Source: DAHVFK01 sp963755395 (GTDB lineage: Bacteria > Pseudomonadota > Gammaproteobacteria > Burkholderiales > SG8-39). From it: a DNA stretch of 64,000 nt. The number at the start of each line of letters is the position of its first letter. The first letter of the stretch is position 1. The notes beneath the pieces were generated by a model, which saw nothing but the letters and a program-made list of their open reading frames with translations, was not told the origin of the DNA and did no database searches. Location of the stretch: the NCBI GenBank assembly GCA_963755395.1, contig CAVWJJ010000003.1:310001-374000 (forward strand), read 5' to 3'. Positions 40,282 to 50,003 of the stretch are shown one piece after another. The translations under genes were made by a program, and so were the position numbers.

Positions 40282-42462
40282 CTAGCGTACTCTCGCGCAC
40301 AGCAGATAGTCGCTTACCTCCTCGCCGGGCATCGGGCGGCTGAACAGGTAGCCCTGCATCACGTCGCAGCCTAATCCCTGAAGAGATTCCAGATGTTCGG
40401 TCCGCTCGACGCCCTCCGCCACCAGGTCCAGGTTCAAGGCGCGCGCAATTCCGATCATGGCCGCGACAATCGAGCTGCTGGTATTGCGCATCCCGAGATC
40501 CCGCACAAACGACTGATCGATCTTGATCGCGCTGATTGGTAGGGTATGAAGATATCCGAGCGACGAATAGCGGGTGCCGAAATCGTCGATCGCGATTCGC
40601 ACCCCTTCGGCCCGCAGGCGCGATGCCCGCTTGGAAACCTCGTCCATGTCCTCGATAAGCAGGCTCTCGGTGATTTCCAGCTCCAGCGCATTCGCAGGCA
40701 GGCCGTGCAGTCGCGTCACGCTCATGACGCGCTCGACGAGGTCATCGTGGTCAAAGTCGCGGGCCGAGAGGTTCACCGACACGCCGAGCTTACCGGCGCC
40801 GTTCGCACGCCACTTCGCCAAGTGCGAGCACGCGGCGTCCAGCACGACTTCGCCGAGTTCGCGGATCTGGCCCGAATCCTCGGCGATGCCGATGAACCGT
40901 CCCGGCAGCAGCAGACCGTGCGAGGGATGGCGCCACCGTATCAGCGCTTCCAGCCTTTCCACCTCCCCGGTTCTCACGTTGTGAATCGGCTGGAAGTAGG
41001 TCTCGAATTCGCGCCGCTTCACGGCGCCCCGCAAGTCGTGCTCGAACTGCAACCGGTCGGCGTGGTGCGTGCTCAAGTCCGGCGAGAAGAAGACGATTCC
41101 GTTCCTACCCTTTCTCTTTGCCTGGTACATGGCAAGGTCGGCGTTGCGGATGAGCTCCTCCTCGTTCGACCCGTCTCCCGGATGGACCGCAACGCCGATG
41201 CTGACGCTGGTCCTGAACGGCTCGGAGCCGAGAGAAAACGGCTCGGCCAGCTCGGACAGTATTTTTCTGGCGATCGCTTCCGCATCCTGGCGCCCGTCCA
41301 GGTCCGGAATGAGCGCGACAAATTCGTCCCCGCCGATACGCGATAGTGTGTCGGTCTCGCGCAGGCACTTGCGCAGCCGGGAGGCGGTCTGCTGCAGGAG
41401 GTGGTCGCCCGTAAGGTGCCCGTACGTATCATTCACGACCTTGAAGCGATCCAGATCGATGAACAGGACGCCGAGTGCTTTCCTGCGCCGGCGCATTTCG
41501 GCGATCGCATGACCCAGTCGATCGCGGAACAGGATCCTGTTGGGCAGTCCGGTCAACGCGTCGTGAAAGGCGTGAAACTCGACGATCTGTTCGGCTCGCA
41601 GCCGCGCCGAGATGTCGCGCGCTACGCCATAGGTTCCGACGAACCGTCGGCCGGATCCACGGTCGTCGGCAGCCTCCTCGTAGATCCCCACCGTGCTGAG
41701 GGACACCGTTATCGATGTGTCGTCCCGGCGCGACTCGGCGCCTGCGCCCCTCAGTAGCAGCCTGACCTCGACATCCCTCGAGGCACGTTCTCCGGTGCGA
41801 CGCTCGCCAAGCGCCCATTTCACGTGCAGCAGGTGTTCTTCGTCGATCACGGCGGAATAATGCATGCCGCGCAGTTCGTCCCTGGAGTACCCGAGCGTCG
41901 CGACGACACGGTCGTTCACGAACCTGAAGCGGCCATGGGGATCGAGCGCGAAGATGAGATCCGGCGAATTATCGACAAGGTACCGATGCAGGCGCTCGGA
42001 GTGTTCGAGGCGCATGCGCATCGCGGTGTTTTCCCAGGCCAGCTTCCTCGCTTCGAGCGCGTTCTCCACGCAGCGGACCAGCGCAAGCGGCTCGAACGGC
42101 TTGCGTACGTATTCGTGCGCGCCCGCCTTGAGCGTGGCGATCGCGGAGTCTATCCGATCGTCTCCGCTGACCACGATCACGGTAGTATCCATCCGTGATT
42201 CGCGGATCCAGCGCATGATTTCGAGGCCCGTCATGTCCGGCAGATTGAGATCGAGCAGGACCAGATCGACCGGCTCCCTCCTCATCAGTTCGATCACGCC
42301 CTGACCGGACTCGCACTGACTGACCAGTCGCTCGCCGTCGCTCATCAGATCAACCAGAGCCAGTCGAATCATCGGATCGTCGTCCACCACGACGACATGG
42401 ATGCGTCCTGGAATCGCAGGCGATCGATGCGGCGCCTGCAGGAGGCTTTCGGAGATCTGCAT
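40282..42462 (-). CDS. response regulator with PAS, GGDEF and EAL domains
   Basis: A 726-residue c-di-GMP signalling protein. The N-terminal receiver domain (about 20-140) has VVVDDDP, phospho-acceptor D in LLDLNLPD and the lysine in RKPFEP. A PAS domain follows (SPDLIFALDPHGRFRFVND). The GGDEF domain carries an intact RIGGDEF, and the EAL domain an intact EALIRW with IDDFGTRYSSLGYL, so both synthesis and hydrolysis may be possible. It begins 17 bases after an HDOD-histidine kinase gene, so the two are a likely kinase-regulator pair. Start at MQISESLL with GGAGA upstream. Confidence 0.93.
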   Translation of the reverse strand: MQISESLLQAPHRSPAIPGRIHVVVVDDDPMIRLALVDLMSDGERLVSQCESGQGVIELMRREPVDLVLLDLNLPDMTGLEIMRWIRESRMDTTVIVVSGDDRIDSAIATLKAGAHEYVRKPFEPLALVRCVENALEARKLAWENTAMRMRLEHSERLHRYLVDNSPDLIFALDPHGRFRFVNDRVVATLGYSRDELRGMHYSAVIDEEHLLHVKWALGERRTGERASRDVEVRLLLRGAGAESRRDDTSITVSLSTVGIYEEAADDRGSGRRFVGTYGVARDISARLRAEQIVEFHAFHDALTGLPNRILFRDRLGHAIAEMRRRRKALGVLFIDLDRFKVVNDTYGHLTGDHLLQQTASRLRKCLRETDTLSRIGGDEFVALIPDLDGRQDAEAIARKILSELAEPFSLGSEPFRTSVSIGVAVHPGDGSNEEELIRNADLAMYQAKRKGRNGIVFFSPDLSTHHADRLQFEHDLRGAVKRREFETYFQPIHNVRTGEVERLEALIRWRHPSHGLLLPGRFIGIAEDSGQIRELGEVVLDAACSHLAKWRANGAGKLGVSVNLSARDFDHDDLVERVMSVTRLHGLPANALELEITESLLIEDMDEVSKRASRLRAEGVRIAIDDFGTRYSSLGYLHTLPISAIKIDQSFVRDLGMRNTSSSIVAAMIGIARALNLDLVAEGVERTEHLESLQGLGCDVMQGYLFSRPMPGEEVSDYLLCARVR

Positions 42463-42478
42463 CGTTCTCCGTCGCGCC

Positions 42479-44941
42479 TCAGGCGCCTGGGATCTCGGAT
42501 GTCTGACGGTCGACCCCGACAGTGCGCGGAAGGAGGATCGCGAAGGTCGTGCCCTCATCAAGGCGGCTGCGGCAGAGCAGGTGCCCGCCCATCGCCTTCA
42601 CGACCGCGAGCGAAGTCGGAAGGCCGATACCGCGCGCCGAGTCCCCACTTGCTCCGCCCGAGGAGGCAAACAGCCCGGCCACCTTTTCGGGTGCCATGCC
42701 GGGCCCGTTGTCAGCGACGGAAATCTCGACCATCACTTGCCCTTCGTAGTTGACGTGATCAGAGGTACAGACCATTACCTGGCCGCCGCTTGAAAGCGCC
42801 TCGGACGCATTGATCAGAAGATTCAGCAGCACTTGCTTCAGTCCCTCTTCGTCGCACCAGATGGGCAGTATGCTGCGATCGAGCATGGGGGACAAGGCGA
42901 TCTTCTTGCTGCCGAACAGCGACTCGCCGTAGAGAAGCAAGAGATCCTCGATCACGCGGTTGAGCTCGACCGACCGCGCGTGGGGCGCCGCACTTGGTCG
43001 CGGATTGCCGATTTGGTCGAGCATTCGCGCCACGCGCTCTACCTCCCTGTTCGCGATCTCGAGCTCCTTCTCAAGGTTCGCTCCGCTTTCGGAGCGAGTT
43101 CTCGCGATCTGGAGATAGGTTTTGAGCACCGACAGCGGATTTCTTGCCTCGTGCACCAGCCGCCTGGTCGCCGCCTGCATCTGCTCCACGGACTCGCCGA
43201 TCCCCTCCGCGACAGAACCCGCGCGCCGCGCCGTCGGCGATCGCGCCGCGAGCGCCACCATATCACTTAGGAAGGGCAGGACCTGGCCGAAGCGCGACGC
43301 CTTCAATGCGCTGATCCCGAAAACGACCACACACCTTCCGACCCCGGTGCGACCATCTACCGGGATCGCCGCAATTTCGTCGCCCCCAAGGAGGCGCGCA
43401 ATCTGCAAATCCAGCCCGGTGAGCAGGCTCGCCTTTCCCTCTTCGTAGGAGGTGACCGCAGTCGTTTCGCGCGCCGCTCGCGCCACCAGGGACCGCCCGG
43501 CGGTGGAAAGCTCGAGTTCCACTCTGAGCGCGCCTTCGCCGTCGACCAGCCAGCAAGGCCAGTTCTCCTGTCTAGGACTTTCGACGAAAATCGCGGCGCG
43601 TCTAACGCCTGCAATCACCTCCGTCAGCGGCAGCACGCCGGCAAGGATTTGAGGCAGCTCCGCCTGGCCGCGAAGCATCGTCCCCGCCTCCAGCAGCAGC
43701 GCTTCGCCGGCGATCTGGTGAACAATCGAGCTTGCGATGGCATTCGTCCCATGCAGCGCGAGCGCCTCCGACCATCCGACCTCCTCGGAGTCATCTCCAC
43801 CCCGACCATCCCCCTGAGCGGATTCGCTAGCGGGCTCCTGCTCGAGCGGCGTGTTGCCGGACAAAGGCTGTTCGGCCTCCTTCACGAATCTCATCACCAG
43901 CGTCTCGGTCAAGCGCTGCTCTGCGCCCGATTTCGGCGTCGCCGGGCCGGCTGGCCCGATGCGGTCCGTACGCGACTTCGCGAGCCCGAGGCGCCCGAGA
44001 CCGCGCAGCACCGCACTGACCTTCTCTCCGGAGGCCTTCTCGGCGCTCGAGACGGCGCTCGGCGAGATCGCCAGAAGATCCGCCATCGCCCCGAGCGGGT
44101 GTGCCGGGCTGCGTGAATGCACCAGCGCTTCGGCACAGCACAAAATGCGAACCAGCGGATGCGTGTCGCCCAGCGCCTCGGTTGGCGCGTGGTGGAGCAG
44201 CACCGCATCCGAAACGTAGAATGGTGTCCCCAGTTTCTCCATCAGCGCGGCGCCGATTTGCGCGTGGATTGTTCCCAGCCTTCCCGCATGCTCCGGAATC
44301 GCACCCCAGGGCGCGTTGGCCTGCGTCGCCACCAGCGAGCGAACCGTGTTCGGAACGGTGGCCAGGAGCGCAAACGAGCCCAGGTCGTGCAACAGCCCCG
44401 TGAGGTAGGCCTCCTCCGGACGCCGGTACGAGCAGGCTTCGGCCAGGGAGCGGCTTAGAAACGCAACACGCAGCGCGTGGATCCAGAACTCGCCTAGCTC
44501 GCGCGCTGACAGAAAGGCCGGCTCCTGCCCCAACGAGCACCGCGCCGCGCTTATGAGCATGGACCTCACCAGCTCCGGCCCGAGGGCTTCGACGCGTTGT
44601 GCGAGCGACAGCGCTTCTGCGCCGGCGCGGGCTTTCTGCGGGGGACCGGCCGTCGCCTCGAGCGTGCGCAAGGTCAGGATTGGATCCAGCGCGAGCCATT
44701 CGCCCAGCTGAGAGGCGTCGCTTGCACGGCGACTTTCCCTGAGCGCGCGGTCGATGATCAGCGGCGTTGCCGGAAGCTGGGCGGCCTCGAATCGCCCCAC
44801 CACGGAATCGATGAGTTTGCGCTCCAACTCCTTGGGCGGGGTCGAAACATGGCCGCTGCGGGCAGTCTCGCCCGAAGCCGTCGTGGACGGTGGAGACGGC
44901 GAAGCGCTCACCGGGCCGGCGCGGTCGAAACCCGGGGCCAA
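42479..44941 (-). CDS. HDOD-domain sensor histidine kinase
   Basis: An 820-residue cytosolic protein. The N-terminal third is an HDOD domain (LTGLLHDLGSFALLATVPN). The middle 200 residues resemble a GAF-like sensor. The C-terminus is a histidine kinase: RLVHEARNPLSVLKTYLQ with the phosphorylated His, then NLLINASEAL, VADNGPGMAP and GIGLPTSLAV. No transmembrane segment. Its likely partner is the adjacent REC-PAS-GGDEF-EAL protein. The start is uncertain: the first in-frame codon is TTG at 44941, and a GTG some ten residues later is possible. An AT-rich stretch at 45080-45120 may hold the promoter. Confidence 0.88.
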   Translation of the reverse strand: MAPGFDRAGPVSASPSPPSTTASGETARSGHVSTPPKELERKLIDSVVGRFEAAQLPATPLIIDRALRESRRASDASQLGEWLALDPILTLRTLEATAGPPQKARAGAEALSLAQRVEALGPELVRSMLISAARCSLGQEPAFLSARELGEFWIHALRVAFLSRSLAEACSYRRPEEAYLTGLLHDLGSFALLATVPNTVRSLVATQANAPWGAIPEHAGRLGTIHAQIGAALMEKLGTPFYVSDAVLLHHAPTEALGDTHPLVRILCCAEALVHSRSPAHPLGAMADLLAISPSAVSSAEKASGEKVSAVLRGLGRLGLAKSRTDRIGPAGPATPKSGAEQRLTETLVMRFVKEAEQPLSGNTPLEQEPASESAQGDGRGGDDSEEVGWSEALALHGTNAIASSIVHQIAGEALLLEAGTMLRGQAELPQILAGVLPLTEVIAGVRRAAIFVESPRQENWPCWLVDGEGALRVELELSTAGRSLVARAARETTAVTSYEEGKASLLTGLDLQIARLLGGDEIAAIPVDGRTGVGRCVVVFGISALKASRFGQVLPFLSDMVALAARSPTARRAGSVAEGIGESVEQMQAATRRLVHEARNPLSVLKTYLQIARTRSESGANLEKELEIANREVERVARMLDQIGNPRPSAAPHARSVELNRVIEDLLLLYGESLFGSKKIALSPMLDRSILPIWCDEEGLKQVLLNLLINASEALSSGGQVMVCTSDHVNYEGQVMVEISVADNGPGMAPEKVAGLFASSGGASGDSARGIGLPTSLAVVKAMGGHLLCRSRLDEGTTFAILLPRTVGVDRQTSEIPGA

Positions 44942-45159
44942 TTCACGGCGTCGAATCGCCCCAGGTGCGCGCGACCGGGCAGAACTTTACCCAGGAAACC
45001 GGCTTTCAGGCCCCTGTGACGCACGCTCACTGCTCCCCCTTCGAAAGATCCAAGCGTCCGCGATTTGCGCCGCGCAATCAAGACTAACTCATTAAAATTC
45101 CTGTAAATTTTTGTGATTTGCGGCCCTAAAGCAGGCCTCGCCCCGAACCCTCACCTGTT

Positions 45160-46677
45160 CTAGTGGAAGTATATCGGCCTCAAATCGGACGCCGGCGTTT
45201 CGATCGGTTCCGGCGCCCTCGGGCCGGCGACATGGCGGGGCTCGGGGGCAATCCAAAGGCCGCGCCTGACCGCTCGATGCCAGCGCGCAAAGTCATTCGC
45301 GGCATGCGCGAGCGGCATGACGGCCGCCGCCGCGCGGGGTTCGTGCTGCAAGCCCTGTACCTCGCCGCGGCGATCCTCCGAGGATGCTTCGATTGGCACC
45401 GCCTGGCGCATGTCGGTTGTTTCGATGTGGTGCAGCAGCCAGAAGTTGAGGTAGCGCATGGTGAGCGACATGCTGCGACCCTCGAGGGCGTCGGCCTGGC
45501 TCTCGAGCTCCTCGATCAGACGCCGGTGCTCCTGCTTGTGGCGCTCGGCGGCCGCGCCCAGTCCCGCATGAGCCATCAACTGCTCCTCGGCGTCGAAGTG
45601 CGCGCGCGCGGCCTGCACCAGCTTGGCAAAGGACTCGTGCAGCCGCTCGGCGTCGTGGCCGGCCTTGAGGTCCTCGCCGATGCGGTTGATCAGCCCCGCG
45701 AGCTGCTTGTGCTGCTCGTCCATCAGCGGCACGCCCACGCTGTGGGCCTCGCTCCACTCGAAAAACGGCAGCCGCAGCGGCCCGGAGATGTCCGCATCGC
45801 GCTCGCCGGCGAACTTGTAGCAGCGCCCGCCGGCGCGCTTGGCCGCGTACATCGCCCCGTCGGCGTGCGCCACCAGCACGTCCATGTCCTTGCCCCCCGC
45901 GGGGTACAGCGCGATGCCGATGCTGATGCCCACCTGGCAGGGCTGGCCCGCGATCACGATCGGCTGATCCAGCGCCTGCACCATGCGCCGCGCCACGATC
46001 GCCGCGTCCTCGGGCGTGCTCGCGCGCGCCAGCAGCGCGGAGAACTCATCGCCCCCGATCCGGGCCACCGTGTCGCCCTCGCGCGTGGCCGCGCGCAGGC
46101 GCTTGGCCGCCACCTGCAGCAGCGCATCGCCCGTTTCGTGCCCGTAGCGGTCGTTGATCAGCTTGAACCCGTCCAGGTCGCTCACCAGCACCGCAAAGGA
46201 GCTGCCGTGGCGCCGCGCCCCCACCAGCGCCTGGCGCAGCCGGTCGAAAAACAGCGCCCGGTTCGGCAGCTCCGTCAGCGGGTCGCGCAGCGCCAGGTAC
46301 GACAGCTGCGCCTGCGCGCGCCGCTGCACCGTCACGTCGCTCACCGCGATGGCCACCCCCGGCCCCCCGGGCAGCTCCAGCGTGCAGCCGCTCAACTCCG
46401 CATCGAACTGGCCGCCGTCGGCCCTCAAGCCCGTGAACGAGCGCGGCCCCACCTCGGTGCCGGGCTTGATCTGCAGCGCCCCCGCCAGCGCCTCGCGGTC
46501 GGCCGGCACCACCAGATCCAGCAGCTGCGGCTCCCCCGCGCTGCGCGCCTCCAGCCCGAACATCCCCAGCAGCGCCGGGCTCGCCCACGCAATGCGCCCC
46601 TCGCGCACCACCGCCACCGCCAGCACGCGGCGTTCAGCAAGGCCCGCAAGTGCTGCGTCAGCGAGATCGGATTCCAT
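45160..46677 (-). CDS. PAS-GGDEF diguanylate cyclase fused to a bacteriohemerythrin
   Basis: A 505-residue protein. A PAS-like region (about 15-130) is followed by a GGDEF domain with intact RIGGDEF and DLDGFKLINDRYGHETGD, then a bacteriohemerythrin with the diiron ligands: WSEAHSVGVPLMDEQHKQL, ARAHFDAEEQLMAH, ERHKQEHRRL and LLHHIETTD. Oxygen or NO binding at the diiron site could control c-di-GMP synthesis. It ends with an 80-residue tail without clear features. Divergent from the kinase-cNMP gene, 44 bases apart. Confidence 0.9.
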   Translation of the reverse strand: MESDLADAALAGLAERRVLAVAVVREGRIAWASPALLGMFGLEARSAGEPQLLDLVVPADREALAGALQIKPGTEVGPRSFTGLRADGGQFDAELSGCTLELPGGPGVAIAVSDVTVQRRAQAQLSYLALRDPLTELPNRALFFDRLRQALVGARRHGSSFAVLVSDLDGFKLINDRYGHETGDALLQVAAKRLRAATREGDTVARIGGDEFSALLARASTPEDAAIVARRMVQALDQPIVIAGQPCQVGISIGIALYPAGGKDMDVLVAHADGAMYAAKRAGGRCYKFAGERDADISGPLRLPFFEWSEAHSVGVPLMDEQHKQLAGLINRIGEDLKAGHDAERLHESFAKLVQAARAHFDAEEQLMAHAGLGAAAERHKQEHRRLIEELESQADALEGRSMSLTMRYLNFWLLHHIETTDMRQAVPIEASSEDRRGEVQGLQHEPRAAAAVMPLAHAANDFARWHRAVRRGLWIAPEPRHVAGPRAPEPIETPASDLRPIYFH

Positions 46678-46721
46678 CTTAAAATGCTAATCGAGACTGC
46701 GCGCCGTGTGTTGATGATTTA

Positions 46722-48038
46722 ATGCTGCCACCACGTCCACCCCATATGATGGAACAATCTGCCGCGATCGCCCTGGGCCAACAGGTCGGCAAGTACAAGC
46801 TCATAGAGCCGCTAGGCCGAGGCACCTCGGGGGCTGTGTATCGCGCAATGGATACTTTCTCCGGCAAGGAAGTGGCGTTGAAGATCATCGACCCCGAAGT
46901 CTTCCGGGACCCCGAGTTCGGCGCCGAACGCCACGCCCAGTTCATGCGAGAGGCGTCGCTCGCAGGCATGCTGATCCATCCGCATCTCGTATCGATACTG
47001 GACGCCGTGGTGCAGAGCGACACCGGCCACATCGCCATGGAACTGATCACGGGCGGCGATCTCTCGCAGCACATCGTTCCGGGCACGCTGCTGCCGGTGG
47101 AGGACGTACTTGAAATTGTATTCAACTGCTGCAACGCGCTCGAGTACACCTCTCGCGCAGGCATCATCCACTGCGATATCAAACCGGCCAACATCATGAT
47201 TGCAGAGGGAACCGATGTGCGGATTACCGATTTCGGCTCAGCATTCCTGCAAAAGAGCAAGGTCGTGCGGACCGCCGCGATGGGCTCCCCCCATTACATG
47301 GCACCGGAGCAGATCGCCGGCGAGGAACTCACCCTTCACAGCGACATGTATTCGCTCGGCGTCGTGCTGTACGAATTGCTGACCGGACAACTCCCCTTTG
47401 CGCCGGACCACTTCGATGACCTCGTACAAAAGATCCTCACTCAGGATCCCGTGCCGCCGAGCCAGGTTCGACCCGGACTGCCGCCGGCAATCGACCCGGT
47501 CGTGCTGCGCGCGCTGAATAAGAAGCCCGAGCAGCGCTACAAGGCCTGGTCCGAGTTCGCGTTCGAGCTCTCGGAGCTTTCCCGGCGCGCGCTGGCGCCA
47601 GAGCCCATACCAGACAGCGAAAAACTCGATGCGCTGAGCCGGGTCAAGGCGCTTGCGCAGCTTTCTGAAATGGAGCTTTGGGAGGTCGCGAAAGTGGGGC
47701 GCTGGTCGCGCTTCAAGGCACACGACGTGATACTGCGAGAGAATGACCTGGGCACCTACTTCTTCTTCCTTGCCACAGGCTCGGCCAAGGTCATTCGGCG
47801 CAAGCGCCTGTTGAACGTCATCCACGAGGGTGAATTTTTCGGTGAAATGGCCTATATCATGGGCGGCGAGCAACAGCGTCAGGCCTCGGTGGTGGCCACG
47901 AAGGCACTCCTGCTTGCCAAGTTCTCCCCGCAGGCGTTGGCGCAAATAAGCCTTGGCGCCCAGCTTCAGCTGACCCGCGCGCTCGCCCGCAACCTTGTCG
48001 AGCGCTTGTCGCTCGCCAATACGCGGCTGATTGGATGA
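46722..48038 (+). CDS. Ser/Thr protein kinase fused to a cyclic-nucleotide-binding domain (core copy)
   Basis: A 438-residue paralogue of the island protein at 22207-23535 with the same order: kinase (GRGTSGAVY, VALKIID, DFGSA, APEQ) and a C-terminal CRP-like domain (LRENDLGTYFFFLATGSAKV, HEGEFFGEMAYI). The catalytic loop reads IIHCDIKPAN, so the HRD arginine is cysteine; the aspartate is kept. Such non-RD kinases usually do not need activation-loop phosphorylation. The first ATG is at 46722, but MMEQS eight residues later also fits. It is followed closely by the WaaA-like gene. Confidence 0.9.
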   Translation: MLPPRPPHMMEQSAAIALGQQVGKYKLIEPLGRGTSGAVYRAMDTFSGKEVALKIIDPEVFRDPEFGAERHAQFMREASLAGMLIHPHLVSILDAVVQSDTGHIAMELITGGDLSQHIVPGTLLPVEDVLEIVFNCCNALEYTSRAGIIHCDIKPANIMIAEGTDVRITDFGSAFLQKSKVVRTAAMGSPHYMAPEQIAGEELTLHSDMYSLGVVLYELLTGQLPFAPDHFDDLVQKILTQDPVPPSQVRPGLPPAIDPVVLRALNKKPEQRYKAWSEFAFELSELSRRALAPEPIPDSEKLDALSRVKALAQLSEMELWEVAKVGRWSRFKAHDVILRENDLGTYFFFLATGSAKVIRRKRLLNVIHEGEFFGEMAYIMGGEQQRQASVVATKALLLAKFSPQALAQISLGAQLQLTRALARNLVERLSLANTRLIG

Positions 48039-48074
48039 TGCCAATGGCCCGCAAGTGAGCGGGACGTCGCGGCC

Positions 48075-49340
48075 ATGGCGCTAAGGCTGTACACCCTGCT
48101 TTTGCGGATCGGGTTGCCCTTCGCGGTGCTGTCGCGATGGTGGCGCCACCGCGGCGAGATCGGACGGAACGCCGATTGGAGGGAGTTCTTCGGCCGCTAT
48201 TCGATACCGTCTCTGCACCGCGTCGTGTGGCTTCATGCCGCGTCGGCGGGCGACGCACGCGCCGCCGCGTCTCTGGCCCGTGCGCTGCAAAAGGAGAATC
48301 CGGACCACGACATTCTTGTAACGTCCAGTACCCCCGCGGGGCGCGAAGCACTGGAGCGTGCGTGTGGCAGCGAGTTACGGTCTGCCTACCTGCCTTATGA
48401 CCTGCCTGGAGCGGCGGAACGCTTCCTCGCGCACTTTGGGCCGCAGCTCGGAATCGTGGTCGGAATCGATGTGTGGCCCGTACTGCTTTCCGCCTGCCGG
48501 CTGCATGGAGTTCCGATGATCCTCGCCAATGCTCGCCTGTCGCGCGGTCTGGCGCGCAGCTACGCGCGGTTCGGCGTACTGTCTCGTCCCGCCTTCGGAC
48601 TATTCGCAACGTGCTGCACGCAGGACCTGACGTCTGCTCGTCGCCTGCAGCGGCTCGGCGCGCGGCGCGCCGTCGTGACTGGAAACGTCAATTTGGACAC
48701 CCCGTCAGATCCGTCCAAAGTCGAGGAGGGTCGCGCTCTCATGGCCGCGCTGCGTGGACGCAACGCGCTGCTTCTTGCGGGCACCTGCGAAGGCGAGGAG
48801 GAGCTGCTGCTGGACGCGCTGACGCAGGATGACGGAACGCTGATTGTGATCGTGCCGCGCGATCCGGAACGCTTCGAAGCCGTCGCCACGCTGGCCTCCA
48901 CGCGCGGCATGAACGTCGCCCGCCGCAGCCGAGGCGAGGCGCCCCACATCGGCAGGCGCGTCTTCCTGGGGGATACCACGGGTGAGATGCCCTTCTACTG
49001 CGCGATGAGCACGGTCGCGATTGTCGGCGGCTCGTTTACCTCCACTGGGGGGCAGGACCTGATCGACATTTGCGCCGCGGGTGTGCCGGCCGTAGTAGGC
49101 CCGCGAATGGCCGAATTCGCCGACCTCGCCTATTCGGCACTCGCAGCCGGCGCTGCGATACGAGTCCCTGACGCGAGCGAGGCCGCTCACACCGCGCGCA
49201 AGCTGCTCGAGATTCGCGAGTGGCGCGAGCACATGGCACTCGCGGGCTTGAAGCTCGGCGCCGCGCACAAGGGGGCTCGCGCCCGGCATTTGGATGTGTG
49301 CCGGCGCCTGCTCCATGCGACCACGCCTGGATCTGTTTGA
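48075..49340 (+). CDS. divergent KDO-transferase (WaaA)-like glycosyltransferase
   Basis: A 421-residue GT-B protein of the WaaA/KdtA type with an N-terminal hydrophobic segment. WaaA adds Kdo to lipid A. The conserved points are altered: the catalytic HxxSxGE reads HAASAGD, the ETELWP region reads GIDVWP, and the GGHNxxE loop reads GGQDLID. In all three, glutamate is replaced by aspartate or lost. So this is probably not the housekeeping WaaA but a paralogue for another acceptor or sugar. It starts 36 bases after the kinase-cNMP gene and may be controlled with it. Confidence 0.82.
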   Translation: MALRLYTLLLRIGLPFAVLSRWWRHRGEIGRNADWREFFGRYSIPSLHRVVWLHAASAGDARAAASLARALQKENPDHDILVTSSTPAGREALERACGSELRSAYLPYDLPGAAERFLAHFGPQLGIVVGIDVWPVLLSACRLHGVPMILANARLSRGLARSYARFGVLSRPAFGLFATCCTQDLTSARRLQRLGARRAVVTGNVNLDTPSDPSKVEEGRALMAALRGRNALLLAGTCEGEEELLLDALTQDDGTLIVIVPRDPERFEAVATLASTRGMNVARRSRGEAPHIGRRVFLGDTTGEMPFYCAMSTVAIVGGSFTSTGGQDLIDICAAGVPAVVGPRMAEFADLAYSALAAGAAIRVPDASEAAHTARKLLEIREWREHMALAGLKLGAAHKGARARHLDVCRRLLHATTPGSV

Positions 49341-49540
49341 ACTCGGCCTGCCAGCAGCCGGTGCTCTTGCGCGACCAACGTCAAAATCTTGCCGTACGTT
49401 GCGTGCGTGCCGGCAGCCGAAGTTGCTAACATTGGGCGATCGCCCTACTAGAAGAAGGTGAGGATCGTGTATCGACAATCAGCGTCCGTGTCCTTGGAGA
49501 ACCGTTACGTCAAATCGGTCGCATCGCCCGGGCTTATACG

Positions 49541-49900
49541 ATGAAGGCGGCGCTCGCGCTGGCCCTCGCCGTCGCGCTGTCGGGGTGCGCGAACGAGCCG
49601 TGGGACACCACCGATCGGGTGCTCGGCTATACCGCGCTTGGCGCCGCCGTCGCTGATTGGGGACAGGCGCGCTACATCGCCGAGAATCCCGCGCAATTCC
49701 AGGACAAGAATCCGTTCCTGGGCAAGCATCCCTCACGCGCCAAAGTCGATGCGTACTTCATTGGCGCGATCGGCGGTGGCTACTTGCTCGCCGACGCGCT
49801 GCCAAGCCGGTATCGGAAACTCTTCCTGGGGAGTACGGCGGTAATCGAAATAAGCGTCGTTCACGACAACCGGGCGATAGGCGTGGGCTTCAGATGGTAG
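49541..49900 (+). CDS. putative lipoprotein
   Basis: A 119-residue protein with a lipoprotein signal: MKAALALALAVALSGCANEP, lipobox LSGC. The mature part has two weakly hydrophobic stretches (VDAYFIGAIGGGYLLADALP and KLFLGSTAVIEISVV). No named family that I can be sure of. The start ATG at 49541 gives a complete signal peptide. It stands alone between the WaaA-like and SPOR genes. Confidence 0.7.
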   Translation: MKAALALALAVALSGCANEPWDTTDRVLGYTALGAAVADWGQARYIAENPAQFQDKNPFLGKHPSRAKVDAYFIGAIGGGYLLADALPSRYRKLFLGSTAVIEISVVHDNRAIGVGFRW

Positions 49901-50003
49901 CTAGGAGTGCATGCTCGGTCCGGTGCCGATAGTCTCGCGCGAATTCCTTCAGCTGATCTGGCCGGCGGTATCATAATGCTGGCGTTAACCCGGGCTCGCG
50001 AAT

